Origin: Streptomyces cupreus
GTDB taxonomy: Bacteria; Actinomycetota; Actinomycetes; Streptomycetales; Streptomycetaceae
Assembly: GCF_014257025.1 (NCBI RefSeq)
Contig: NZ_JACMSF010000026.1
Coordinates: forward strand, 44,363-108,362
Direction: 5' to 3'
DNA: 64,000 nt
Shown one piece after another: positions 32,276 through 41,127 of this stretch. Below the pieces are notes generated by a model, which was not told the origin of the DNA, made no database searches, and saw only the letters and a list, made by a program, of their open reading frames with translations. The translations under genes were made by a program, and so were the position numbers. The stretch's first letter is position 1. Every line of letters begins with the position of its first letter.

Positions 32276-33492
32276 CGCATCCCCCGGGACATCTGCTTCG
32301 GTACCTTCAGTTCGACTTCCGTGCCCTGTCCGGGCACCGAGATCAGCTCCGCGCTGCCCCCGATGTCCCGCAGCCTCCCCCGGATCGACAGGGCGACCCC
32401 CAGCCGCCCCTCGCCCTCCGCCTGCGCGAGCCGCCCCTCGGGGATGCCCGGTCCGTCGTCCCGGACGGTGACGATGACCGCGTCCGGCTCGTCCTCCACC
32501 AGGATCCACGCGCGCGCCTGCTCGCCCGCGTGCTTGCGCACATTGTCCAGGGCGGCCCCGACGGCCGCGGCCAGTTCCCGAGCGGCGGCCGGCACCAGCA
32601 CCACAGGCGCCCCCGGCTCGGCGAGACTGACCCGGGACCCGGCGTAGGGGGCGAGCAGGGCCCGCAAATCGAGCGGCCCACCCTCGTCCGCCTCTTCCTC
32701 CACGGCTCGTACGACCGCGCCCGCGGCCTCGTCCTCCGACGCCCGCGACACGGGTGTCAGACCGCCGGAGACCAGCGTGCGCAGCGCCACCTCCTGCTCG
32801 CCTGCGAGGCGCCCCAGTTCGGCCGCCTCGCCGCCGATGACGGCGCCGCGCCGCTGCACCATGGCGAGCACCTGGAGGACGCTGTCGTGGATGTCCCGGG
32901 CGAGCCGCTCGCGTTCCCTGGTCGCGGCCTCGATCTCCAGGGCACGGGCGAGGGTGCGCTCGGAGGCGCGGGCGACCTCGACGACGTAGCCGATGGCGAT
33001 GGAGGCGACCCAGACGAGGACCACCGCGTGGACGGTGTCGCGGGTCGGGGAGCCGCGGTGGACGAGGTTGGCGACGGCGACCAGCGTGGAGGCGAAGGCC
33101 GCCCAGCGCCAGCCGCCCTTGATGGCGAACGCCAGCACCGACCCGGCCGTCCATATCGACGGCAGCGTCGGACTGCCCGACTCGATGTGCGCGACCGAGT
33201 CGGCGACGCGCGTGAGCAGGATGCCGACGATCGCGATCGTCAGATCGGCGGTGAGGAAACGCTTGGTGCAGGCGGCGGCGTTCGCGACCTTGGGCAGGGT
33301 CGCGAACGTCCACACGGTCAGTACGGCGAAGTAGGCGATGGCGACCCAGGGGCGGGCGAACTCGTCGTAGGCGCTGATGAACAAGCCGATCGCGTACAGC
33401 AGGGTGAGGATCCGGTACCCCCTGAGCGCACGCCACAGCGGCTGTTCGACCGACATCCTCAGGACCTTCTCGCGCTTGGCCAACTCCCCCAC
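32272..33492 (-). CDS. MacS-family sensor histidine kinase
   Basis: A 406-residue membrane sensor kinase. Five or so membrane segments span residues ~28-172. The HisKA_3-type dimerisation helix follows with phospho-acceptor His202 (LARDIHDSVLQVLAMV). The ATPase domain has the N box ALDNVRKHA and G1 box DDGPGIPEG. Actinobacterial kinases of this layout are annotated MacS. The GTG at 33492 is at the end of the frame; ATG 33456 (MSVEQPLW) is an equally good start. The signal is unknown. Confidence 0.88.
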   Translation of the reverse strand: MGELAKREKVLRMSVEQPLWRALRGYRILTLLYAIGLFISAYDEFARPWVAIAYFAVLTVWTFATLPKVANAAACTKRFLTADLTIAIVGILLTRVADSVAHIESGSPTLPSIWTAGSVLAFAIKGGWRWAAFASTLVAVANLVHRGSPTRDTVHAVVLVWVASIAIGYVVEVARASERTLARALEIEAATRERERLARDIHDSVLQVLAMVQRRGAVIGGEAAELGRLAGEQEVALRTLVSGGLTPVSRASEDEAAGAVVRAVEEEADEGGPLDLRALLAPYAGSRVSLAEPGAPVVLVPAAARELAAAVGAALDNVRKHAGEQARAWILVEDEPDAVIVTVRDDGPGIPEGRLAQAEGEGRLGVALSIRGRLRDIGGSAELISVPGQGTEVELKVPKQMSRGMR

Positions 33493-33514
33493 CCCCCGAA
33501 CCGGGCTGCCGCGT

Positions 33515-34291
33515 CTACGACTCGGACTTTTCCTTCTTCGCCTGATCCTTGTCGGCCTTCGCGAGGGCGGCCTTGGCCGCCTTCTCCGCTTCCTTCTCGG
33601 CCTTGGCCGCCTCCGCGATCCGGCGCTTGGCGGCGGTGGCGTACATGTCGACGTACTCCTGGCCGGAGAGCTTCATGATCTCGTACATGACCTCGTCGGT
33701 CACCGCGCGCAGGACGAAGCGGTCGTGCTCCATGCCCTGGTAGCGGCTGAAGTCCAGGGGCTTGCCGATCCGGATGCCCGGGCGCATCAGCTTGGGCACG
33801 ACCTTGCCCGGCGGCTGGATCTTCTCCGTGTCGATCATGGCGACCGGGATGACCGGAGCGCCGGTGGCGAGCGCCACGCGCGCGAGGCCGCCGGGCTTGC
33901 CCCGGTACAGCCGGCCGTCGGGCGAGCGCGTGCCCTCCGGGTAGATGCCGAACAGCTCGCCGCGCTCCAGCACCTCGATACCGCTCTTGATGGCCGCCTC
34001 GCCCGCGCCGCGCGCTCCGGAGCGGTCCACCGGGAGCTGGCCGACGCCCTTGAAGAACGCGGCCGTCAGCCGGCCCTTGACGCCCGGGGTCGTGAAGTAC
34101 TCGGCCTTCGCGATGAAGGTGACCTTGCGGTCGAGGACCGCGGGCAGGAAGAACGAGTCCGAGAACGAGAGGTGGTTGCTCGCCAGGATCGCGGGGCCCT
34201 CGGCGGGAACGTTCTCCAGGCCTTCCACCCAGGGCCTGAAGGCGAGCTTCAGCGGCCCCCCGATGGATACCTTCATCGCGCCGTACAACAA
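33515..34291 (-). CDS. plsC: 1-acyl-glycerol-3-phosphate acyltransferase
   Basis: A 258-residue membrane-associated acyltransferase of phospholipid synthesis. The NHxxxxD catalytic motif is ASNHLSFSDSF, the substrate motif is FGIYPEGTRSPDG, and VIPVAMIDT follows. The C-terminal ~40 residues are Lys/Ala/Glu-rich and predicted helical. The start is TTG 34291: AGGAGG lies seven bases upstream, while the ATG at 34276 has no ribosome binding site. The rare start codon may limit expression. Confidence 0.9.
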   Translation of the reverse strand: MLYGAMKVSIGGPLKLAFRPWVEGLENVPAEGPAILASNHLSFSDSFFLPAVLDRKVTFIAKAEYFTTPGVKGRLTAAFFKGVGQLPVDRSGARGAGEAAIKSGIEVLERGELFGIYPEGTRSPDGRLYRGKPGGLARVALATGAPVIPVAMIDTEKIQPPGKVVPKLMRPGIRIGKPLDFSRYQGMEHDRFVLRAVTDEVMYEIMKLSGQEYVDMYATAAKRRIAEAAKAEKEAEKAAKAALAKADKDQAKKEKSES

Positions 34292-34426
34292 CCGAGTGCC
34301 TCCTGTGTCTGTCGATCAGACCTTATCCCGGAGCGCCCGCCAAAGAGCCCGACGACCCTGGTCGGTGTCAGTGCGGTCGCGTACGGTGAAGTACCTGCAA
34401 CCGACCTCATGAACAGGAGACCGAAG

Positions 34427-35206
34427 GTGCCGGTCCTTCCTGGAGCCGAGCCGTACCGCCATGAGGGCGGGGAGATCTCCGTCCTCCTCTGCCACGGCTT
34501 CACCGGTTCCCCGCAGTCGCTGCGCCCCTGGGCGGAGTATCTCGCCGAGCGCGGTCTGACCGTCTCGCTGCCGCTGCTGCCCGGGCACGGCACGCGCTGG
34601 GAGGACCTCCAGCTCACCGGCTGGCAGGACTGGTACGCGGAGGTGGACCGCGAGCTGCGCGCGCTGCGGGAGCGCTCCACGCATGTGTTCGTGGCCGGTC
34701 TGTCGATGGGCGGCGCCCTGGCCCTCCGGCTGGCCGCCAAGCACGGCGACGCGATCGACGGCGTGGTCGTGGTCAACCCCGCGAACAAGGTGCACGGCCT
34801 GGCCGCGCACGCCCTGCCGGTGGCCCGGCACCTCGTCCGCACGACGAAGGGCATCGCCAGCGACATCGCCAAGGAGGGCAGCCAGGAGCTCGGCTACACC
34901 CGGGTGCCGCTGCACGCGGCGCACTCCCTGCGGCACTTCTTCCGGCTGGTCGACGGCGAGCTGCCGCAGGTCACCCAGCCGCTGCTGCTTCTGCACAGCC
35001 CGCAGGACCATGTGGTGCCGCCGGCCGACTCGGCCCGCGTCCTTGGTCGGGTCTCGTCGGCGGACGTGACGGAGATCGTGCTGGAACAGAGCTACCACGT
35101 GGCGACGTTGGACCATGACGCGGACCGGATCTTCGAGGAGAGCCACGCGTTCATGACCCGGCTCGCACCAAGTCTCGGCAAGGAAGGGACGGCCGTAGGT
35201 GGCTGA
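34427..35206 (+). CDS. Alpha/beta-hydrolase carboxylesterase
   Basis: A 259-residue esterase like Bacillus Est30. The oxyanion motif is LLCHGFTGSPQ, the nucleophile Ser lies in VAGLSMGGALAL, and acid and His residues lie in LHSPQDHVVPP and EQSYHVATLDHDAD. No signal peptide is visible, so it is cytoplasmic. I chose GTG 34427 because AGGAGA lies seven bases upstream; the ATG at 34409 has no such site. The stop overlaps the start of the next gene, so both are coupled. Confidence 0.88.
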   Translation: MPVLPGAEPYRHEGGEISVLLCHGFTGSPQSLRPWAEYLAERGLTVSLPLLPGHGTRWEDLQLTGWQDWYAEVDRELRALRERSTHVFVAGLSMGGALALRLAAKHGDAIDGVVVVNPANKVHGLAAHALPVARHLVRTTKGIASDIAKEGSQELGYTRVPLHAAHSLRHFFRLVDGELPQVTQPLLLLHSPQDHVVPPADSARVLGRVSSADVTEIVLEQSYHVATLDHDADRIFEESHAFMTRLAPSLGKEGTAVGG

Positions 35207-35777
35207 GCACGACTCCGACCGTGAGGATCGCGAGCCGGACGACCACGGTGCCCGTTTCGACGAGGACGCCGCATGGGCGGCCATCGTCGCCGGGTACGGC
35301 GAGGAGCCGCCGGACCCGCCGGGTTCCAAGCCGTTCAAGTCCGTCGAGGACCTGGCGCTGCTGGAGGCCGAGACCAACGACGACGAGGCCGACAAGGCCG
35401 AGAACTCCGACGGCGACACCAAGACCGAGCCGGTCAAGCCGCTCGGCGGCTCCGTCGCCTTCGCGCCCGGCGTCGGCCCGCGCGACTACACCGCACCCGA
35501 GCCGACGGACGAGGACTTCGACGAGGACGACGAGGGCCACTTCGTCCCTCCGGAGCCCCCGCCGCTGCCCGCGGCGGACACGACGGCGAAGTTCGCCTGG
35601 CTGGCGGTCCTCGGCGGACCGATACTGCTGCTGCTCGCGGTCCTGCTGGGCTGGGACATGACCTGGTGGCTGACGACCCTGGGCATCGGGGGCTTCCTGG
35701 GCGGCTTCGCCACGCTGGTGATGCGCATGCGCCCGGACGACGAGGACGACGACCCGGGGCGTGGAGCGGTCGTCTGA
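35199..35777 (+). CDS. Acidic membrane protein of unknown function
   Basis: A 192-residue protein. The first ~130 residues are hydrophilic and very acidic (runs of Asp and Glu), then comes a Pro stretch (PPEPPPLP), then two membrane segments (residues ~133-152 and ~155-172) and a short acidic tail. There is no recognised catalytic motif. GTG 35199 overlaps the esterase stop by eight bases, so the two are probably one transcript. Similar proteins are common in Streptomyces but uncharacterised. Confidence 0.7.
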   Translation: MAEHDSDREDREPDDHGARFDEDAAWAAIVAGYGEEPPDPPGSKPFKSVEDLALLEAETNDDEADKAENSDGDTKTEPVKPLGGSVAFAPGVGPRDYTAPEPTDEDFDEDDEGHFVPPEPPPLPAADTTAKFAWLAVLGGPILLLLAVLLGWDMTWWLTTLGIGGFLGGFATLVMRMRPDDEDDDPGRGAVV

Positions 35778-35823
35778 CACACATGGGCGAAAAGGGAACC
35801 CGATCCGTCGGGACGGCGCGGCC

Positions 35824-35895
35824 ATGAAGACGTACACCCAGCTCTCGTATCTGGACAGCTGGGCCGTCGTCGACAAGGCCAAGCAGCGGCCGTAG
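35824..35895 (+). CDS. Possible 23-residue small protein
   Basis: ATG-initiated frame reading MKTYTQLSYLDSWAVVDKAK then QRP. It lies in the 118-bp gap between the acidic membrane protein and the convergent nuclease-like gene, and ends right against the stop of the latter. The ribosome binding site is weak (GGGACGG ten bases upstream). Its amino-acid make-up is protein-like (aromatic, low Arg and Pro for a chance GC-rich frame), but it could be chance or a remnant. Confidence 0.3.
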   Translation: MKTYTQLSYLDSWAVVDKAKQRP

Positions 35896-36612
35896 CTAGT
35901 ACGGGATCTTGAGGGCGGCCAGGACCGGGAGGTGGTCCGTGGCCGCCCTCAGGTCTGCGTCCGTGACACCGGGGAGGTCCAGCGGGACTCCGCAGCCGAT
36001 CACCTCGATGCCCTTCGTGGCGAAGATCGCGTCGATACGGCCCTGGGGCTCGGACCGCGTCCAGGTGTGCTCGCCGCCCTCGGGGGCCGTGGCCCAGCAG
36101 TCCTGGAGGGTGTCGGACAGCCGGGAGAAGGAACGGCCGCCCGGGCGTTCATTGAGGTCACCGCCCGCGACGGCATGGTCCACGCCCATTCCGGCCAGGC
36201 GGTCGAGGAGCATTCCGGCCTGCTCGTACCGCTCCTCCTTGTGGAGGCTGAGATGACAGCTCAGCACCCCGAGCCGGGCGCCGCCGAGCCGGACGACGGC
36301 GGTGGCGAAGCCGCGCCTGTGTAGTCCCGGCGTGAGCGGGAGGAGGACGTCCTCGGTGCGCTCGACCTTGGTGCGGAGGCCGCAGAGGATCGCGGGTCCC
36401 GCTGCCGTGGCGCCGCCGGTGAGGATGACCAGGTCCGACGCCCGGGCCAGGCGGGCCAGTTTCTTGCGCCAGCGGAAGAAGCGGGGGGCTTCCTGCACCA
36501 GCACGAGATCCGGTGCGCAGGCCCTGATCACCTTGGCCAGTGCGGCGGTGTCGTCCCGCATGGAGCGGATGTTGTAGCTCAGGACTCGGACGAGGGCTGA
36601 ACCGTCAGACAT
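35896..36612 (-). CDS. Endonuclease/exonuclease/phosphatase-family protein
   Basis: A 238-residue metal-dependent hydrolase. Motifs include VLSYNIRSM (metal Asn), LVLVQEAP (metal Glu), VLSCHLSLHKEER, AGGDLNERPGG (catalytic Asp and Asn) and ATDHLPVLA (catalytic Asp-His). The fold covers DNA nucleases, sphingomyelinases and phosphatases; nothing here selects a substrate. There is no signal peptide. ATG 36612 is the natural start. Confidence 0.85.
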   Translation of the reverse strand: MSDGSALVRVLSYNIRSMRDDTAALAKVIRACAPDLVLVQEAPRFFRWRKKLARLARASDLVILTGGATAAGPAILCGLRTKVERTEDVLLPLTPGLHRRGFATAVVRLGGARLGVLSCHLSLHKEERYEQAGMLLDRLAGMGVDHAVAGGDLNERPGGRSFSRLSDTLQDCWATAPEGGEHTWTRSEPQGRIDAIFATKGIEVIGCGVPLDLPGVTDADLRAATDHLPVLAALKIPY

Positions 36613-36677
36613 GCGGATCAATGTACGCCCAAGGGGGCGGGGCGCGAGGGGTGTACGCCTCGCGCCCCGTCGGGGAG

Positions 36678-37631
36678 TCACATGATCGGGTCCGGCTCCC
36701 GCGCCAGGTCCGCCGCGCCCACCAGGCCCGCCTTGTTGCCGAGCTGAGCCGCGATCACGTCGGCCACCGGGCGCCAGTTGCCGCCCACCAGCCAGCGCTT
36801 GTAGGACTTGCGGATCGGGTCCAGGACCAGTTCGCCCTCGTCGGAGAGGCCGCCGCCGACGATGAACGCGGAGGGGTCGAAGAGGGAGGCCAGGTCGGCC
36901 AGGCCCGCGCCGGCCCAGCGGGCGAGCTCGCGGTAGGAGTCGACGGCGACCGGGTCGCCCTGCCGGGCGGCGACGGAGATGTGCTTGCCCTCGATACCGT
37001 CGGGGGTGCCGTCGCCCAGGGCGAGCAGCACCTCGGCGCGCTCGGGGGTGGCGTTGGCGCGCTGCTTGGCGTACCGGACGAGGGCGCGGCCGGAGGCGTA
37101 CTGCTCCCAGCAGCCCTGCGAGCCGCAGCCGCACAGCAGCCCGTCCGGGACCATGCGGATGTGGCCGAACTCGGCGGCCACGCCGAAGTGCCCGCGGCGC
37201 AGCTTGTTGCCGATGATGATGCCGCCACCGAGGCCGGTGCCGAGGGTGATGCAGATGACGTTGCGGTGGCCCTTGCCGGCGCCGAACTTGTACTCGCCCC
37301 AGGCCGCGGCGTTGGCGTCGTTCTCCACGACGACCGGCAGGCCCACGCGGGCCTCGACCTTCTCCTTCAGCGGCTCCTGGCGCCAGTCGATGTTCGGCGC
37401 GAAGTAGACCGTCGAGCGCTGGCGGTTGACGTAACCGGCGGCACCGATGCCCACGCCGACGATCTCGTGCCCGGCGCGCGCGCCCTCGACGGCGGAGGCG
37501 ATGGCGTCCACGATGCCCTCGGGCGTGCCCGGGGTCGGCACCTTGTGGGTCGAGAGGATGTTGCCTTCCTCGTCGACCACGCCGGCCGCGATCTTCGTGC
37601 CGCCGATGTCGACGCCGATGGTGAGTCCCAT
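36678..37631 (-). CDS. glkA: ROK-family glucokinase
   Basis: A 317-residue glucose kinase, the same length as S. coelicolor GlkA, which both phosphorylates glucose and is required for carbon catabolite repression. The N-terminal phosphate loop is GVDIGGTKIAAGVVDE. The ROK motif with catalytic Asp is VENDANAAAWGEY. ITLGTGLGGGII and the zinc motif HIRMVPDGLLCGCGSQGCWE follow. ATG 37631 is the start. The DUF5304 gene lies upstream on the same strand, as in S. coelicolor, where that neighbour has also been linked to catabolite repression. Confidence 0.95.
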   Translation of the reverse strand: MGLTIGVDIGGTKIAAGVVDEEGNILSTHKVPTPGTPEGIVDAIASAVEGARAGHEIVGVGIGAAGYVNRQRSTVYFAPNIDWRQEPLKEKVEARVGLPVVVENDANAAAWGEYKFGAGKGHRNVICITLGTGLGGGIIIGNKLRRGHFGVAAEFGHIRMVPDGLLCGCGSQGCWEQYASGRALVRYAKQRANATPERAEVLLALGDGTPDGIEGKHISVAARQGDPVAVDSYRELARWAGAGLADLASLFDPSAFIVGGGLSDEGELVLDPIRKSYKRWLVGGNWRPVADVIAAQLGNKAGLVGAADLAREPDPIM

Positions 37632-37753
37632 GAATCCCTCAGTTTCGGTCGAGCCCCGCTACGGCCAACCGTACCCGAGGCCTTGCCGTCAGGTTCGAGT
37701 CGTCCGCCCTGCGAGCGCGGGCTTCGAGCGTCCCTGGAGGATCGGCCGGAGTG

Positions 37754-38242
37754 TCAGTCCAGGTCGATGCGCTCGCCGGGACCCGAGTCGTCGCCGCGGT
37801 CGCGGCGCTCTTCCAGGTCGTGGTCGTCGCCGGTGGTCCAGCGGCGCTCCTGGGCCTGGACGGCGGAGCGGTAGGCGGCGAGGAGTTCGTTTCCGGCCGC
37901 CGCGAGGTGGTCGAAGACGTCCGGGTTGCGTTCGATGACGGGCTCGACGGCGGCCTTCGCCTGCTCCACGACCTGCTTGACCATCTGCTGCGCGGCGGGT
38001 CCGGCGACCGCCCCGAGCAGCGGGGACTGGAGCGAGGACAGCTTGTCGCTGACGGCGTCGACGAGCTTGCGCAGTTCCTCGGCGGCCGAGCCGGGCGGCG
38101 GGCCGTACTGGGCTCGGTGGCGGGCCTGTTCCGCGGCGAGGTCCTCGGCGCACGCCGTCGCCCACGCGTCGGCGTCGGTCGCCCGTACCTCGTCGAGCGC
38201 CTCTTGGCCGGCGGCGTCGGACGGGGGGAGCTCTTCGCTCAT
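37754..38242 (-). CDS. DUF5304-family protein (SCO2127-like)
   Basis: A 162-residue, mostly helical, Ala/Glu-rich protein without membrane segments. Its core (AEELRKLVDAVSDKLSSLQS, then GPAAQQMVKQVVEQAKAAVE) is the conserved part; the tail is charged and disordered. In S. coelicolor the equivalent gene precedes glkA and has been reported to influence glucose uptake and catabolite repression. A biochemical role is unknown. It lies about 120 bp upstream of glkA in the same direction. Confidence 0.8.
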   Translation of the reverse strand: MSEELPPSDAAGQEALDEVRATDADAWATACAEDLAAEQARHRAQYGPPPGSAAEELRKLVDAVSDKLSSLQSPLLGAVAGPAAQQMVKQVVEQAKAAVEPVIERNPDVFDHLAAAGNELLAAYRSAVQAQERRWTTGDDHDLEERRDRGDDSGPGERIDLD

Positions 38243-38299
38243 GACGGACTCCTGACTACGGTTCGTCCCTACGACGTTACCCGAACGGGCGTACCGCGT

Positions 38300-39460
38300 T
38301 CACCGGGTCACGGGCCACAACCGGGGGTCGGGCGCGAACCGGATCCGCAGCACGCCGTCGCGCAGCGCGGCCCCGTCGACAGTGCAGCGGCGCAGGGCGG
38401 ACGGCAGCGGGACGATACGGCGGTACGGGCCCGCGGTGACGACGAGTTCGTCCCCGCGCCGGACGAGGTCGAGGTCGTCGCGTACGGCGCCGGGGAGCGG
38501 GATGTTCCAGACGAGCACGCCGTCGTCGGCGAGGCGGTCGGTGACGGGCCACTCGACGGTGGAGCACGCGGAGTTGACGGCCTCGGGGGCGTCCAGGGCG
38601 CGGAGGTCGTCGTCGCCGCGCGGATCGTGTCCGCGGTGGGGGACGGCCCGGACGTCGTACGACTCCTGCCACTCCGCCAGGATCTTGCGCTGCTGGGCGA
38701 CGAGCCCCGGGGGCCAGTCCTCCGGTGCGACCCGGTTGGCGACCAGGATGTCGGCGCGCAGTCCGCGCAGGGCGAGGGCGAGGCCGGCGCCGCGCACGGC
38801 GTCGGCACCGGCGGGTCCGGGCTCGGCGACGAGTCGTACGGCGGTGCGCCGGTCGGCCACGACGGCCTCGACGGCGGCCAGCTCGACGTCCCAGCGCGCC
38901 GCGGTCTCGTACAGCCACTCGGCCGGCATGGGGACCCCGGCGAGCCGTCCGAGCACGGGCCGCAGGGCGCGGGCCGCCTGCCGCTCGGGCGGGAGCAGGC
39001 GGCGCAGGTAGCGGCGGAGTTCCTCGGGGAGGGCGAGGAGGGCGAGGGCGTGCGGGGTGGCCGGGAGGTCGACGACGAGGAGGTCGTGCCGCTCGGAGAG
39101 GGCGGCGTCGCGCAGGGCGCGCAGGAGGGTGAGCTCTTCGGCACCGGGAAGAGGGGTGACCTCCTCGGGGTCGAGCCGGGATGCGCCGAGGAGGTCGAGG
39201 GCGGCGGTGGCGCGCTCCTGGAAGGCGGCGAGGTCGTCCCGGAATCCGGCGGCGGCGTCGGGCCGCCAGGCGGTGAGCCGCTCACGGGCCTCCACGGGCG
39301 CGGGCCCCGTCGGCGTCCCGAGCACGGCACCGAGGGTGTCGTCACGGTCGGCGCTCAGCACAAGAACCCGCTCACCGTCCCGGGCGGCGGCAAGCGCGGT
39401 GGCGGCAGCGATCGTCGTACGACCGCTGCCACCGGGGCCGGTGATCAAGAGGGTGCGCAT
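38300..39460 (-). CDS. ArsA-like P-loop ATPase with altered Walker A
   Basis: A 386-residue protein of the ArsA/GET3-like deviant Walker family. The N terminus reads LLITGPGGSGRTTIAAATAL: the signature Lys of GKGG is Pro and the P-loop Lys before Thr is Arg, so nucleotide binding may be lost or unusual. The switch II-like motif is LLVVDLPATPHALALLALP. The C terminus is beta-rich, as in the actinobacterial ArsA homologues with an extra Hsp20-like domain (VWNIPLPGAVRDDLDLVRRG). It lies 34 bp after the SRPBCC gene on the same strand and is probably cotranscribed with it. Confidence 0.8.
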   Translation of the reverse strand: MRTLLITGPGGSGRTTIAAATALAAARDGERVLVLSADRDDTLGAVLGTPTGPAPVEARERLTAWRPDAAAGFRDDLAAFQERATAALDLLGASRLDPEEVTPLPGAEELTLLRALRDAALSERHDLLVVDLPATPHALALLALPEELRRYLRRLLPPERQAARALRPVLGRLAGVPMPAEWLYETAARWDVELAAVEAVVADRRTAVRLVAEPGPAGADAVRGAGLALALRGLRADILVANRVAPEDWPPGLVAQQRKILAEWQESYDVRAVPHRGHDPRGDDDLRALDAPEAVNSACSTVEWPVTDRLADDGVLVWNIPLPGAVRDDLDLVRRGDELVVTAGPYRRIVPLPSALRRCTVDGAALRDGVLRIRFAPDPRLWPVTR

Positions 39461-39494
39461 GAGGGTGAACGGTAACGGAGGCCCACCCGGCGAC

Positions 39495-39938
39495 TTACTT
39501 GGAACCCGCCTCCACGCGCTTCTTCAGCCCCGCCAGTGCCCGGTCGATGATGACCTTCTCGGCCTTGCGCTTGATCATGCCGAGCATCGGGATCTTGACG
39601 TCGACCGTCAGGACGTATGTGACCTCGGTCGAACCCGACCCGGCCGGCTTGAGGATGTACGAGCCGTCCAGGGAGCGCAGCATCTGGGACTTCACCAGCG
39701 TCCAGGACACCTCGTGCTCGCCGGTCCAGGTGTACGCCAGCACCTGGTCGTCCTTGATCGCGCCCGCGTCCATCACCAGGCGTACCTGCTCGGCACGGCC
39801 CTGGCCGTCCGTCGCGAGGACCTCCGCCTCCTTCACCTCGCCGGTCCAGTCCGGGTAGCGGGCGAAGTCGGCGATCACCCCCATCACGTCGGCCGGTGCC
39901 GCCTCGATCGTGATGCTCGAACTGGTGTGTTCCGCCAT
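39495..39938 (-). CDS. SRPBCC-family (START-like) lipid-binding protein
   Basis: A 147-residue single-domain protein with the helix-grip fold of polyketide cyclase/Bet v 1 proteins (DVMGVIADFARYPDWTGEVK at the N terminus). The C-terminal helix is Lys-rich. It should bind a hydrophobic ligand; which one is unknown. ATG 39938 has GGAGGAG upstream, so I prefer it to the longer frame. The ArsA-like gene follows 34 bp downstream. Confidence 0.85.
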   Translation of the reverse strand: MAEHTSSSITIEAAPADVMGVIADFARYPDWTGEVKEAEVLATDGQGRAEQVRLVMDAGAIKDDQVLAYTWTGEHEVSWTLVKSQMLRSLDGSYILKPAGSGSTEVTYVLTVDVKIPMLGMIKRKAEKVIIDRALAGLKKRVEAGSK

Positions 39939-40021
39939 CGCCGTGGCTCCTCCAGATGCGGGCCGGTATGTCGTCCTCGTGCGCACGTGTGTGCAGCGTG
40001 AAGGCTACCGCGCACCCGACG

Positions 40022-40819
40022 TCACCATTCCAGCGCCCATGGCTTCCCGGTCCCGGCGAAGTGCCCCACGTTCACGCACTCCGTCGATCCGACCCGCATC
40101 CGTCGCGCCAGCGGCTGATGGACATGGCCGAAGAGCGAGTAGCGCGGCCGCGTCCGCCGGATCGCGTCCAGCAACGCCCTGCTGCCCCGCTCGAACCGCC
40201 GCGCCACCGTGTCGTAGACCAGTTCGGGCACCTCCGGCGGGATGTGGGTGCACAGCACGTCCACCTCCCCCACCGCCTCGATCTTCGCCGCGTACTCCTC
40301 GTCGCTGATCTCGTACGGCGTGCGCATCGGCGTGCGCAGTCCGCCGCCGACGAAGCCGAAGACCCGGCCGCCGATCTCCACCCGCTCCCCGTCCAGCACG
40401 GTCGTGCCGGGGCCCGCGTACTCGGGCCACAGGGGCGGCATGTCGACGTTGCCGTAGGTCGCGTACGTCGGCGTCGGGAACGCCGCGAACAGCTCGGCGT
40501 ACTGCTTGCGTACCGCCTTCTCGATCACCGCGCCGCGGTCCGAGCCGATCCCCGCCCACAGCCGGGCGCCGAACTCGCGGGCCTCCTCGTAGCGGCGGGC
40601 GGTGCGCAGTTCGACGATATGGTCGGCGTTCTCGGCGCCGAAGAGGTCGGGGAAGATGCCGCGCGAGTGGTCGGCGTAGTCGAGGAAGAGGACCAGGTCA
40701 CCCAGGCAGATCAGGGCGTCCGCGCCGTCACCGGCTCTGGCCAGGTCACGGACGTTGCCGTGTACGTCGCTGACCACGTGAACGCGCGTCCTGCTGTTAC
40801 CGGCTGGTGTGGATGCCAT
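40022..40819 (-). CDS. Calcineurin-like metallophosphoesterase
   Basis: A 265-residue binuclear metal phosphoesterase. Metal-binding motifs appear in order: VVSDVHGN, LICLGDLV, ATYGNVD, LCTHIPP and FGHVHQP. There is no signal peptide. The substrate is unknown. I chose ATG 40819 (MASTPAG); a TTG nine bases upstream is in frame, and neither has a clear ribosome binding site. Confidence 0.88.
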   Translation of the reverse strand: MASTPAGNSRTRVHVVSDVHGNVRDLARAGDGADALICLGDLVLFLDYADHSRGIFPDLFGAENADHIVELRTARRYEEAREFGARLWAGIGSDRGAVIEKAVRKQYAELFAAFPTPTYATYGNVDMPPLWPEYAGPGTTVLDGERVEIGGRVFGFVGGGLRTPMRTPYEISDEEYAAKIEAVGEVDVLCTHIPPEVPELVYDTVARRFERGSRALLDAIRRTRPRYSLFGHVHQPLARRMRVGSTECVNVGHFAGTGKPWALEW

Positions 40820-41127
40820 GGCGATCAAGCGTAAGCGTGTGCGGCATGCGTGAACAGTGGCGGCCGGACCTGCGGTTACTGGCTAGTCGTCAGAGCCGTC
40901 GACTACTGTGCGCGCAGAAGGACATATCGCGGTACCGATCCATGTGACGCAGCGAACATCTCGCCGGTCCCCCTGTCGAAGAAGCCATACCGGCGGGTAA
41001 CGTCCGGGCAGTCCAGTCGTGCTCAGGATTTCAACCACCGGAATTCCTGGGTACCTGCCCGAGCCTTGGACCGCACCGTCGCATCACACAACGTCGTGGC
41101 GCCGGCGCCCTATGAGGAGCAGCAGTC
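40820..41127. other. Divergent intergenic region, 308 bp
   Basis: No gene recognised. It must hold the promoters of the metallophosphoesterase and acyl-CoA ligase genes, but I cannot pick a convincing pair of boxes. It ends with GAGGAG at 41114-41119, the ribosome binding site of the ligase. Confidence 0.5.

Noticed and set aside
31595..33436. A 613-residue frame running through both the response regulator and most of the sensor kinase
   Set aside because: Its N-terminal 386 residues are an Arg/Gly-rich shadow of the kinase in another frame; the real regulator starts at 32275.
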